A stretch of 12,598 bases of DNA from JBBRGG01 sp038240875 (GCA_038240875.1 JBBRGG010000094.1:1-12598); one strand, 5' to 3'. Shown: positions 6,582 through 12,598, counted from the stretch's first letter. Notes: generated by a model not told the origin, from the letters alone. Numbers and translations: made by a program.

Positions 6582-6663
6582 CGACCAAATCAGAAACTTA
6601 ACCAGAATCTAAACCAGAAACCAAACAAGAATCCAAACCAGAAACAAACCAAAAACAAATCAG
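6582..6663. repeat. Degenerate 12-bp tandem repeat after rplW
   Basis: Five 12-bp copies end in an -AG motif (6582-6593, 6594-6605, 6606-6617, 6618-6629, 6630-6641), followed by less regular copies to 6663. Consensus on the plus strand is AAWCCAAACCAG. In transcript sense it is U/G-rich and C-poor, starts at the rplW stop codon and runs towards rplB. An array of this period could have arisen by slippage; no function is evident. Confidence 0.8.
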
Positions 6664-6950
6664 AAGAGCTCGATCACCTGATCGCCCTTAAGGCGGATAA
6701 TGGCTCGCTTCTGTGGTGCAACCTGCATCGGGCCCATCTTGGTGCGGTAGGCCTTGCCCTTGCGAACTTGGGTGTTGATAGCAGCGACTTCGACCTTGTA
6801 AATCTGTTCGATTGCCTTCTTGATCTCGTCCTTGGTTGCACGAGTATCAACGATGAAGGAGTAGCGACGCTGCTCGTTCATTGCAAAAGTACTTTTTTCT
6901 GAAAGCAAAGGGCGCTTGATGATGTAGTGCGAGGCAACATTGGCGGGCAT
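6660..6950 (-). CDS. rplW: 50S ribosomal protein L23
   Basis: L23 sits at the polypeptide tunnel exit and is the main docking site for trigger factor and SRP. The 96-residue product contains IIKRPLLSEKSTFAM, YSFIVDTRATKDEIKKAIEQIYKVEVAAINT and the basic loop KGKAYRTKMGP, the family signature, at normal length. The start is the ATG at 6950: GGAG (plus 6958-6961) is seven bases upstream. A TTG two codons earlier is in frame but closer to the SD and not needed. It follows rplD after 189 bp. Confidence 0.96.
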   Translation of the reverse strand: MPANVASHYIIKRPLLSEKSTFAMNEQRRYSFIVDTRATKDEIKKAIEQIYKVEVAAINTQVRKGKAYRTKMGPMQVAPQKRAIIRLKGDQVIELF

Positions 6951-7043
6951 GTCCAAACTCCGAATTCAGGCCCTGATGGACCAGTCAATTTTGTGAATCG
7001 CCGAACTCACTAGTACGTGCATGGCTTCCATGCACCACACTTC

Positions 7044-7080
7044 AACAACCAATCCTAAACAACCAATCCTGAACAACCAG
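7044..7080. repeat. 14-bp tandem repeat, rplD-rplW spacer
   Basis: Copies AACAACCAATCCTA (7044-7057) and AACAACCAATCCTG (7058-7071), then a partial third AACAACCAG (7072-7080). It is purely spacer sequence, about midway between rplD and rplW. Confidence 0.85.
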
Positions 7081-7139
7081 ACTTCAAGATGCATTCAACA
7101 AATTATCTAAACTAAGAACCAAGCTGATCTCAACACCAC

Positions 7140-7826
7140 TTAGGCCTTCGCGGCACCCATGGGGTTGATCTTTGCTTCCTTGCCAGTTTGCGAGCTTGGG
7201 CCGTTGAGCCACGCCTCAAGGTCCGCACGTCCAATCACCAAGTATCGGTGATTGAGCATGTCGAAGCAATTAAGTTGCGGAGCAGGAACGAGCGTGATGT
7301 CATCAACGTTGCGACCAGACAAACGAGCGTTCTTCGAAGTTGCTTCGTCGGTCGAAAGGGCGATCAAGGCTGTCGCGTCAACCTGAAGGGCAGCGAGGAA
7401 TGCCTGGAAGTCCTTGGTCTTGGGTGCTGCAAATTCGATGCGGTCAACAATCTTGACCTCTTGGTCGACCAGCTTCGCGAGGAATGCGTTGCGGTTGGCC
7501 TTGCGGCGCATCTTCTTAGGCATGTCCAGGCGATAATCTTCGCGTGTCCGCTTCTTGCTGTGGCCGTGGCCACCGCCCTTGAAGAGATTGGCCTTCTTAT
7601 CGCCGTGGCGAGCGTTGCCCGTACCCTTTTGCTTGTAAATCTTGCGTGTCGAGCCTTCGACCTCGTGGCGATTCTTGGTACGCGAGGAACCCTGACGCAG
7701 GTTCGCATGGTAACGCACGTACGCCTGCTTGACCAAGCTGGCATTGAGCGTGCCGCCGAGGGACGACTCATCGATCTTCATCTGGGCAACTTGTTTGCCC
7801 TGCATGTTGTAGACTGGGACATCCAT
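7140..7826 (-). CDS. rplD: 50S ribosomal protein L4
   Basis: L4 binds 23S rRNA and extends a loop into the exit tunnel; in E. coli it also autoregulates the S10 operon. The product of 228 residues begins MDVPVYNMQGKQVAQMKI, matching the family start, and includes RHEVEGSTRKIYKQKGTGNARHGD, the tunnel-loop RxKGTGxARxG region, and RREDYR-like KRTREDYRLDMPKKMRRKANRNAF. The C-terminus goes on past the usual end (NGPSSQTGKEAKINPMGAAKA). The chosen ATG has AGGA nine bases upstream (plus 7836-7839). An ATG 16 codons earlier gives a non-conserved extension and has its purine run too close to the start. A long spacer of 440 bp separates it from rplC. Confidence 0.96.
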   Translation of the reverse strand: MDVPVYNMQGKQVAQMKIDESSLGGTLNASLVKQAYVRYHANLRQGSSRTKNRHEVEGSTRKIYKQKGTGNARHGDKKANLFKGGGHGHSKKRTREDYRLDMPKKMRRKANRNAFLAKLVDQEVKIVDRIEFAAPKTKDFQAFLAALQVDATALIALSTDEATSKNARLSGRNVDDITLVPAPQLNCFDMLNHRYLVIGRADLEAWLNGPSSQTGKEAKINPMGAAKA

Positions 7827-8002
7827 TCTGTCTTTTCCTAGTCCGAACGCCTTGTTGACCGAAAGAGAATTCATTCCCTTCCGTGTCCCGCGCCTATCCG
7901 TCTTACTCCCAGTCCCGGCGGAGCTCTATGTGCATAGCACACTTTGCTTTTTCGGAGCCACCGATTGAGCTTCAAGGCATTGCCTGTCAGCATTCGGCGG
8001 GG

Positions 8003-8022
8003 GAGTCGATCGGAATCGACTC
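8003..8022. promoter_or_regulatory. Hairpin with 8-bp stem in rplC-rplD spacer
   Basis: Arms GAGTCGAT (8003-8010) and ATCGACTC (8015-8022) are perfectly complementary with a four-base loop CGGA. It may fold in the mRNA upstream of rplD. Function is unknown. Confidence 0.6.
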
Positions 8023-8033
8023 GGCATTACCTT

Positions 8034-8056
8034 GCTTTTGGGTATTACCCAAAAGC
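8034..8056. promoter_or_regulatory. Near-perfect 23-bp palindrome in rplC-rplD spacer
   Basis: Two 11-bp arms, GCTTTTGGGTA (8034-8044) and TACCCAAAAGC (8046-8056), are exact reverse complements around one T. The one-base centre suits a protein-binding DNA operator as much as an RNA hairpin (which would need to open the inner pairs). It lies 11 bp from the other hairpin. Confidence 0.6.
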
Positions 8057-8266
8057 ACACACCATCTGTCGTTGCCTGGCGGTTTCGCTAAGCGACCTTC
8101 CGGGCTCCGAGGATCGCACTTTGCTGCTTTCCCCGGCATATACCACAACTATGAACCAAGTAGAAAACCGAAATTTCGTCTACACCTTATCTACCGAGCA
8201 AACAAGGGAGATAAGCATAGCCCATCACCCATCTCAAAGATGGCTGCTTGGCATATTTTTCGGCAA

Positions 8267-8965
8267 TTACTTCTTAACCGCAGCAAGCTTCTTGGCCTTG
8301 CTGGTGTAAAGACGGACAGCAGGGCGAATCGTCACAAGGCCATTGTTCGCGCCAGGAACCGCACCCTTAATCAAGAGGAGGTTCCGCTCGGCATCCATCC
8401 GAACAACTTCAACCGAACGCATGGTGACCTGAACGTCGCCCATGTGGCCGGACATTTTCTTGCCCTTTTTCAGACCGCCGCCGAAGCCTCGGTTCGAACA
8501 CAAAGAGCCGATCGAGCCGGGTGAGCGGTGCTTACGCTCGGTACCGTGGGAGGCGAAGAGACCTTTAAAGTGGTGCCGCTTCATCGTGCCTTGGAAACCT
8601 TTACCCTTGGAGACACCGATGACATCGATGAACATCGTGCCTTCGAGGTCTTTGACGGTTAGTGTCTGGCCGAGGGCAAAGGTCGCGAGTTTTTCAGCGG
8701 TAACACGGAACTCGCCGTGGTGGCGACGAGCTTCGCTGCCAGCCTTGGAGTCGTGGCCGATGATCGCCATCGTCGAGTTACGAGGCTTGATGTCGCCATA
8801 CCCGATCTGAACAGCGGTGTACCCGTCTTTTTCTTCGGTCTTGAGCTGTGTAACAACGCAAGGCCCAAGCTCGATGACCGTCACGGGAACGTTAACGCCG
8901 CTCTCAAGAAAGACGCGGGTCATACCAATCTTCTTACCCATCAACGACATAGACGTGTTCGACAT
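8267..8965 (-). CDS. rplC: 50S ribosomal protein L3
   Basis: L3 is an early assembly protein whose long loop reaches the catalytic centre. The 232-residue product begins at MSNTSMSLMGKKIGMTRVF and carries VTVIELGPCVVTQ, KGKGFQGTMKRHHFKG, the SHGTERKHRSPGSIG segment, KKGKKMSGHMGD and RMDAERNLLLIKGAVPG. The loop after GSIG, residues 154-168, reads SLCSNRGFGGGLKKG. E. coli has QNQTPGKVFKG there, so the loop is four residues longer and the methylated Gln150 equivalent is not evident. The start ATG has AAGG ten bases upstream; a GTG six codons earlier is in frame but not preferred. The tail (TSKAKKLAAVKK) is basic. Confidence 0.96.
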   Translation of the reverse strand: MSNTSMSLMGKKIGMTRVFLESGVNVPVTVIELGPCVVTQLKTEEKDGYTAVQIGYGDIKPRNSTMAIIGHDSKAGSEARRHHGEFRVTAEKLATFALGQTLTVKDLEGTMFIDVIGVSKGKGFQGTMKRHHFKGLFASHGTERKHRSPGSIGSLCSNRGFGGGLKKGKKMSGHMGDVQVTMRSVEVVRMDAERNLLLIKGAVPGANNGLVTIRPAVRLYTSKAKKLAAVKK

Positions 8966-9198
8966 AAATGACCTACCTTGCACTGGGAATCCGGATGAAG
9001 TTGCCTTTCATTGGCAGACTTACCTGATCGTCCCGTTGGATAATGGACACTTGGCTCGCGCCGCCTGCCCGAGTGCTCCGCGGCGGGCCAATCCCGCGGC
9101 GGTTAACGCTCACACACTTCACATGGCATTCGTCCCATGATTCGTGTAGTAGCGATCTTTCTGATTCTAAACTTAAGCCCTAAAAACCAGGCCCAATA
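8966..9198 (-). other. rpsJ-rplC spacer, 233 bp, with GC-rich block
   Basis: No gene is seen. A GC-rich block at 9058-9103 has CCGCGGCGG twice (9078-9086 and 9094-9102, 16-bp period) and can form a small hairpin, GCGGG at 9083-9087 with CCCGC at 9093-9097 around CCAAT. The flanks are of ordinary composition. In transcript sense it lies between the rpsJ stop and the rplC start. No poly-U follows it. Confidence 0.5.
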
Positions 9199-9504
9199 TC
9201 AGGCTTTAATCTTGACGAACACACCAGCAGGCACCACCAAGCGGTTCAATGCCTCAACCGTACGAGCGTTGGGCTCGATGATGTCGATGATGCGCTTGTG
9301 CGTGCGAATCTCGAACTGTTCGCGGCTCTTCTTATCAATGAAGGGCGAACGAAGAACTGTGTACCGCTCGACTCGTGTCGGCAGCGGCACGGGCCCTGCT
9401 ACTTTCGCGTTCGTGCGCTTCGCGTGCTCAACGATTTCCTTGGCGGAAGCGTCAAGGGCGATATGGTCGTACGCTTCCATACGGATCCGGATTCTGCCAC
9501 TCAT
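9199..9504 (-). CDS. rpsJ: 30S ribosomal protein S10, first gene of the cluster
   Basis: S10 assembles into the 30S head and, as NusE, pairs with NusB/NusG in antitermination. The 101-residue product starts MSGRIRIRMEAYDHIALD and continues with EHAKRTNAKVAGPVPLPTRVERYTVLRSP, DKKSREQFEIRTHKRIIDI and PNARTVEALNRLVVPAGV, all standard S10. Length is normal. The reading frame stays open for about 108 codons upstream, but there is no ATG in that stretch, and it contains the predicted promoter, so the extension is rejected. The Shine-Dalgarno is weak (TGGACG, near nine bases). It is the first gene, transcribed divergently from the secreted-protein gene. Confidence 0.97.
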   Translation of the reverse strand: MSGRIRIRMEAYDHIALDASAKEIVEHAKRTNAKVAGPVPLPTRVERYTVLRSPFIDKKSREQFEIRTHKRIIDIIEPNARTVEALNRLVVPAGVFVKIKA

Positions 9505-9581
9505 GCGTGTTCGTCCAGTACAGCAGTCAAAGATGGTGGGAACAAACCACTTCGGTGTGTTACCCGTGTCCTGCAGCCAGC

Positions 9582-9596
9582 GCGTCCGCAAGACGC
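9582..9596 (-). other. Small leader hairpin upstream of rpsJ
   Basis: In transcript sense GCGTC and GACGC pair around TTGCG. It lies in the inferred 5' UTR of the rpsJ mRNA, about 80 bases before the start codon. It is short and may be chance. Confidence 0.35.
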
Positions 9597-9627
9597 TATG
9601 CGGCTCCCCGCCAAGCAGTGCTTGATG

Positions 9628-9662
9628 GAAGGGAACGATAGACACCTCCCGAGCTATGTCAA
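9628..9662 (-). promoter_or_regulatory. Predicted sigma-70-type promoter of the S10 cluster
   Basis: On the minus strand TTGACA (plus 9657-9662) is an exact -35 consensus, followed by 16 bp and TATCGT (plus 9635-9640), which matches four of six -10 bases. Transcription would start near 9628, leaving a leader of about 124 bases before the rpsJ ATG. It is the best promoter match I found on either strand. Its -35 is provided by the last copy of the 15-bp tandem array, so the array and promoter are physically one element. The start site is an inference. Confidence 0.65.
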
Positions 9663-9710
9663 CCCGAGCTATGTCAACCCGAGCTATGTCAACCCGAGCT
9701 ATGTCAACCC
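9648..9710. repeat. Perfect 15-bp tandem array, four copies, each with a -35 hexamer
   Basis: Four identical 15-bp units (9648-9662, 9663-9677, 9678-9692, 9693-9707) plus CCC. On the minus strand a unit reads TTGACATAGCTCGGG, so each copy carries the exact -35 box TTGACA (plus 9657-9662, 9672-9677, 9687-9692, 9702-9707). Only the copy nearest rpsJ has a reasonable -10 at the right distance. Exact identity of all copies suggests recent expansion or homogenisation. Confidence 0.95.
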
Positions 9711-9991
9711 ACTCGGCAGACTCTGTTCCTGACTCTGCTTCCTGACTAGCCTTCCATTTCTTGAAGGCCTGCTCTTCTCGTAACTCATGGGCACTGGACC
9801 CGATTTCAGCATTTATACCGCACAACAACTGCCGTTTGGATCTTGAACGGATACTCTCTTCTCAACTTTAAGCGATCACGCCTTCATGCCTCTTGCCAAG
9901 TTCCAGAGCACACGGCTGCCTTGAGTTGGCATCTATAAAAGCACCTCATTCGTCCGATACTTTCCTTTACGCCTGCTATCCACATTCAACT

Positions 9992-10037
9992 TGTCCAGAA
10001 TCGGCCTGTCCAGATTCATACCTTCCAGAATCGAACC
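9992..10037. repeat. Degenerate repeat of about 15 bp upstream of the secreted-protein gene
   Basis: TGTCCAGAATCG, TGTCCAGATTCA and TTCCAGAATCG follow each other at roughly 15-16 bp spacing (starting near 9992, 10007 and 10023). It sits just upstream of the ribosome binding site at 10047-10050. Confidence 0.6.
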
Positions 10038-10046
10038 CTTGGCCTT

Positions 10047-10050
10047 GGAG
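10047..10050 (+). promoter_or_regulatory. Ribosome binding site of the secreted-protein gene
   Basis: GGAG, seven bases before the ATG at 10058. It fixes this start over an in-frame ATG 55 codons upstream. Confidence 0.8.
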
Positions 10051-10057
10051 TTCTGAA

Positions 10058-11611
10058 ATGAAGCACGCATCCTCCGCTCGCACCCGCCAACGTCGGCGTA
10101 CTAGCTTTATCTCTTGCACCGCCTGTGCCGCGTTGCTGTGCCTTGCCCAAGTTGTAGTAGCTCAACGCGATAATCCATTACCTGCAAATACTTACAACAA
10201 CTCCCCCACTGCTGCCGCCAAGTCCTTTCCTGCCAGCATCACACCAATTGAGTTTAGCGATGAACCTCTCCGCCTTGATGCTGTCGGCCTCACCATGCAG
10301 ATCCCCGTGGGCTCAAGGGCTCAATCATCAACCGTTGGCAGCGATGTGTCCGCCAGCATCCTCGGTGAAAGCAGCTCATGGCTGATTAACGTCCGCACGC
10401 CACGCCTTGCTGGGGACGTCAAGCTTACATCACGTGAAGTACTCGAACAGATCGCTGAGCACATTGCCAGCGCCTCGGGCGAAGTGTTCATCGCCCGCGA
10501 AACCGACGGCCGTTTCAAGAGCAAGCCCTTCGCCGCTCGCTTTAATGACGTTGCTGGCTCGTATGCCAAGCTCCTAGGCGAGCCTGAAACCATCATCATC
10601 AATGGCATGCAAGCCGAGCGCGTTTACATCGAGCTGCCACCCATCCGCCAGTTCCCAGCCACCGTCCGTGGCCTCACCGTTTTCAAATCTGGCGCGGTCC
10701 AGTTCGTCGTCGCCGATTTGACCGTGATCCTCTCCGACTTTTCCAGTGTTAAGCCAATCTACGAAACCACGCTCGCCACGACGACGATCATTAATGACGC
10801 GCAGCTGACTAACCGCCGAGCCGCCGCCGTCAAGCTTGGCCAAGCGCTCATCGCTGGCCTTAAACCAAACGATTACGAAGCCGCACTCACCGCAAAGCCC
10901 GAACGCTGGCTACGTCGATATAGGCCCGCCGCCAATGGCTCGATTCGCGATGCCCAAGAACTCGGCTACGCTCGCATCCGCACCGCCAAAGGAACCCGAA
11001 ACGCGGTTGCCACTTCCCCAGGTCCAACAGGCAACCAAGAAGGCTACGTCATCCGCGTTGACTACCGCATGCTCGATGGGACCGATGGCGTCGTTGACTC
11101 TCGTGGCACCTACTTCACCACTCCCGAACGCGACGATGAAGTTTGGCAAGTTGAAAACTCAATCAAACGGGGCGGTAATTCAATCGTCACCATCGAACGC
11201 GGCGGCCGTAACGGCAAGAGCATGACCGTCTCGATCGAAGGCCAAGGCCGCGCGCCAATGACCATCAAGCCCATCCTTCAAGGCGATGGCTACATCACCA
11301 TTGTCGAAGACCTTCTCTTGCCCCGCTTTCTTGTTGTCTCAGGCCTTCAAGGCGAGCTTGGCTTCTACGCATATCGCTCCGACACGGGCACCATTCGCTA
11401 CCGCCGCGACACCATCAGCATTGATCCACAGAACTCCAACGTTGTCCTACTCGCGACCACCCGTGGCGATGACGCCAAGAGCCAGACCAGCCGCTATTCC
11501 AAATCAGGCGACTTCATCCAAACACTACTCCCCGACAACTCTATTTGGGAACCCACAACGCCCGAAGCGCTGATGCGAATCTGGAAAGACAAGGGCCTTC
11601 CCCTCGACTAA
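10058..11611 (+). CDS. Secreted protein of unknown function
   Basis: The 517-residue product has a clear Sec signal: a basic n-region (about residues 8-14, RTRQRRR), a hydrophobic stretch at about 21-34 (TACAALLCLAQVVV) and a likely cleavage after VVA, before QRDNP at 36. After it comes a low-complexity linker (to about 60), then a mixed alpha/beta region with no motif I recognise. About residues 330-450 look beta-rich (YVIRVDYRML, GRAPMTIKPI, LGFYAYRSDTGTIRYRRD). No catalytic signature, lipobox or transmembrane helix is evident beyond the signal. It probably acts in the periplasm or at the cell surface. It is followed after 63 bp by ruvB, and no terminator separates them. Codon use fits a native gene. 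The start is set by GGAG seven bases upstream. I do not recognise the family. Confidence 0.85.
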   Translation: MKHASSARTRQRRRTSFISCTACAALLCLAQVVVAQRDNPLPANTYNNSPTAAAKSFPASITPIEFSDEPLRLDAVGLTMQIPVGSRAQSSTVGSDVSASILGESSSWLINVRTPRLAGDVKLTSREVLEQIAEHIASASGEVFIARETDGRFKSKPFAARFNDVAGSYAKLLGEPETIIINGMQAERVYIELPPIRQFPATVRGLTVFKSGAVQFVVADLTVILSDFSSVKPIYETTLATTTIINDAQLTNRRAAAVKLGQALIAGLKPNDYEAALTAKPERWLRRYRPAANGSIRDAQELGYARIRTAKGTRNAVATSPGPTGNQEGYVIRVDYRMLDGTDGVVDSRGTYFTTPERDDEVWQVENSIKRGGNSIVTIERGGRNGKSMTVSIEGQGRAPMTIKPILQGDGYITIVEDLLLPRFLVVSGLQGELGFYAYRSDTGTIRYRRDTISIDPQNSNVVLLATTRGDDAKSQTSRYSKSGDFIQTLLPDNSIWEPTTPEALMRIWKDKGLPLD

Positions 11612-11674
11612 TCCGCATACCTGCATTAACGCAGCCCAGATGTGGCAGCGCTCTCAACCGAATCAGGAACTTCC
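11612..11674 (+). other. Short gap between the secreted-protein gene and ruvB
   Basis: 63 bp with only a weak CTGC-GCAG complementarity and no T-run. This favours read-through into ruvB, though an internal promoter cannot be excluded. AGGA upstream of the ruvB ATG is the likely ribosome binding site. Confidence 0.5.
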
Positions 11675-12598
11675 ATGGCTGTTGATCGCCTTCTTCAATC
11701 CCACGAATCACCCGAAGAAACTCATCGCAATTGGGCACTTCGCCCAACGCGTTTAAGCGAATACGTTGGCCAAACCGAGCTTAAGGCTCGCTTGCTCATC
11801 GCAATCCAAGCCGCTCGCGCTCGCAAAGAACCACTCGAACACACGCTGCTGCATGGCCCGCCAGGCCTAGGCAAAACCACGCTCGCGCACGTCCTCGCCG
11901 AGGAAATGGGTGTCAAGCTCCACATCACTTCCGGCCCCGCTCTCTCGCGTGGCACAGATCTTGTCTCTGCCATCACGCGCCTAGGCGAGTGCGACATTCT
12001 CTTCATCGATGAGATCCATCGGCTGCCCACCGCCGTCGAAGAGTTTGTCTATCCCGCGATGGAAGACTTTCGCATCGACGTAACGGTTGACGCGGGTCTC
12101 GCCGCGCGCACGATCCAGATCCGCTGCAAACCATTCACGCTTGTGGGCGCGACGACTCGCGCGGGACTGATCTCGTCGCCCATGCGCTCGCGATTTGGGT
12201 TGGTCGATCACCTTCGTTACTATGAAGAAGGCGAGCTTCTCTCGATCCTTCGCCGTAGTAGCCGACTATTGGGATTGGAAGAGCCCGATACCGCCGCGTT
12301 GACGCGCATCGCAACTCGCTCGCGTGGCACGCCTCGCATCGCCAATCGCTTGCTCCGGCGCGTGCGCGACTTTGCTCAGGTCCGCGCCAATGGCAAGCTC
12401 TCGGGCCAGTGCGTCGATGACGCGCTTCAACTCGAAGGCGTGGACGCGCTCGGGCTTGATCGCCTTGACCGTGCATACCTCACGACCATCGCGACAACGT
12501 ACGCTGGCGGCCCCGTCGGCCTGGAAACCGCCGCCGCCACCATGAACGAAGACGCGGGCACAATCGAAGACGTTGTCGAGCCCTTTCTTTTGCAGATC
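11675..12598 (+). CDS. ruvB: Holliday junction branch migration helicase RuvB, C-terminally cut by window
   Basis: RuvB is the AAA+ motor that drives branch migration of Holliday junctions with RuvA. Of about 335-350 residues, 308 are in the window. Seen in order: the N-terminal LRPTRLSEYVGQ, Walker A GPPGLGKT (61-68), SGPAL, Walker B LFIDE (109-113) with IHRL, the AMEDF segment, sensor 1 GATT (158-161), SPMRSRFG (168-175) containing the arginine finger, sensor 2 GTPR (218-221) followed by IANRLLRRVRDFAQVR, and GGPVGLET near 278. All key residues look intact. Start: ATG at 11675 with AGGA ahead. No ruvA or ruvC is visible; the upstream neighbour is the unrelated secreted protein. Frame is open to the edge. 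Confidence 0.98.
   Translation, partial: MAVDRLLQSHESPEETHRNWALRPTRLSEYVGQTELKARLLIAIQAARARKEPLEHTLLHGPPGLGKTTLAHVLAEEMGVKLHITSGPALSRGTDLVSAITRLGECDILFIDEIHRLPTAVEEFVYPAMEDFRIDVTVDAGLAARTIQIRCKPFTLVGATTRAGLISSPMRSRFGLVDHLRYYEEGELLSILRRSSRLLGLEEPDTAALTRIATRSRGTPRIANRLLRRVRDFAQVRANGKLSGQCVDDALQLEGVDALGLDRLDRAYLTTIATTYAGGPVGLETAAATMNEDAGTIEDVVEPFLLQI

Larger units (their letters stand above)
7827..8266 (-). other. rplC-rplD spacer, 440 bp, with several palindromes
   Basis: No gene, tRNA or known RNA is recognised. Palindromes found are 8034-8056 (11-bp arms, one-base centre), 8003-8022 (8-bp arms, loop CGGA), 8085-8095 (TCGCT A AGCGA), 8229-8243 (CCATCT CAA AGATGG, shortly after rplC) and a small one at 7926-7937. 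None is followed by a run of T in transcript sense, so none looks like a classical terminator. The rplD ribosome binding site ends the spacer. An internal promoter or an autoregulatory leader is possible but not shown. Confidence 0.55.
9505..10057. promoter_or_regulatory. Divergent control region between rpsJ and the secreted-protein gene, 553 bp
   Basis: This stretch holds no convincing gene. It contains, from the rpsJ side, a small hairpin in the presumed leader (GCGTC 9582-9586 with GACGC 9592-9596), the rpsJ promoter and 15-bp array (9628-9710), then sequence with no recognised signal, and a degenerate repeat of about 15 bp with TCCAGA cores at about 9992-10037 next to the plus-strand gene. 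TATAAA occurs at 9934-9939 without a matching -35. Both strands are open for long ORFs, but none has the look of a protein. Confidence 0.6.

Noticed and set aside
6951..6956. TTG start for L23 two codons upstream.
   Set aside because: GGAG is optimally spaced from the ATG at 6950 and would be too close to the TTG.
7827..7874. L4 starting 16 codons earlier (MNSLSVNKAF).
   Set aside because: The purine run is only about two bases from that ATG, and the family start MDVPVYN has a better-spaced AGGA.
8003..8056. Rho-independent terminator splitting the S10 cluster between rplC and rplD.
   Set aside because: Neither palindrome is followed by a run of U in transcript sense, and one has a one-base centre.
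9648..9710. A CRISPR-like repeat array.
   Set aside because: The units abut with no spacers between them and are 15 bp, so it is a simple tandem repeat.
9298..9732. Plus-strand ORF with SYVNP repeats.
   Set aside because: It overlaps rpsJ antisense and the repeat, and has no RBS or protein-like composition.
9505..9828. S10 with a 108-residue N-terminal extension containing four VDIAR repeats in frame.
   Set aside because: The frame is open, but it has no ATG before the normal S10 start, only TTG. The region contains the predicted promoter and the perfect 15-bp array; a 15-bp unit keeps frame by length alone.
9921..9939. Promoter for the secreted-protein gene with TTGAGT and TATAAA.
   Set aside because: The two boxes are only about 7 bp apart, far from the 16-18 bp needed, and no better -35 is visible.

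Overview
The window is almost entirely a bacterial S10-spc ribosomal protein cluster, read on the minus strand. From high to low coordinates the order is rpsJ, rplC, rplD, rplW, rplB, rpsS, rplV, rpsC, rplP, rpmC, rpsQ, rplN, rplX, rplE, rpsN and the first 20 codons of rpsH. This is the canonical bacterial order with no gene missing or inserted. Divergently, on the plus strand, lie an unrecognised secreted protein (10058-11611) and a ruvB gene that runs off the right edge.

The organism is a bacterium of moderate GC. Long spacers inside the ribosomal cluster, N-terminally extended L5 and L22, a short cysteine-poor S14 and deviant catalytic-centre loops in L2 and L3 suggest a divergent lineage. 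I favour Planctomycetota, perhaps Phycisphaerae-like. That is a judgement from overall character, not a database result, and could be wrong.

Layout: 1-9504 ribosomal protein genes (minus); 9505-10057 the divergent control region; 10058-11611 the secreted protein; 11675-12598 ruvB (plus). The best promoter in the window lies about 130 bp upstream of rpsJ. A consensus -35 hexamer TTGACA is followed by 16 bp and TATCGT, and the -35 sits in the last of four perfect 15-bp tandem repeats, each carrying its own TTGACA.

Unlike typical S10 operons, where genes nearly touch, the 15 spacers here run from 46 to 440 bp and total about 2.5 kb. Several carry their own unrelated 11-15 bp tandem duplication. 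The most interesting protein-level observation is that L22 carries an extra N-terminal domain of about 73 residues resembling an XRE/Cro-type helix-turn-helix. L3 also has a four-residue-longer glycine-rich loop at its catalytic-centre tip and lacks the usual Gln, L2 has a changed conserved His loop, and S14 keeps one of its four zinc cysteines.

The ribosomal genes supply both subunits (S10, S19, S3, S17, S14, S8; L3, L4, L23, L2, L22, L16, L29, L14, L24, L5) and are presumably co-transcribed from the 9.6 kb promoter, possibly with internal promoters in the long spacers. The secreted protein and ruvB, 63 bp apart with no evident terminator, may form a separate transcript.
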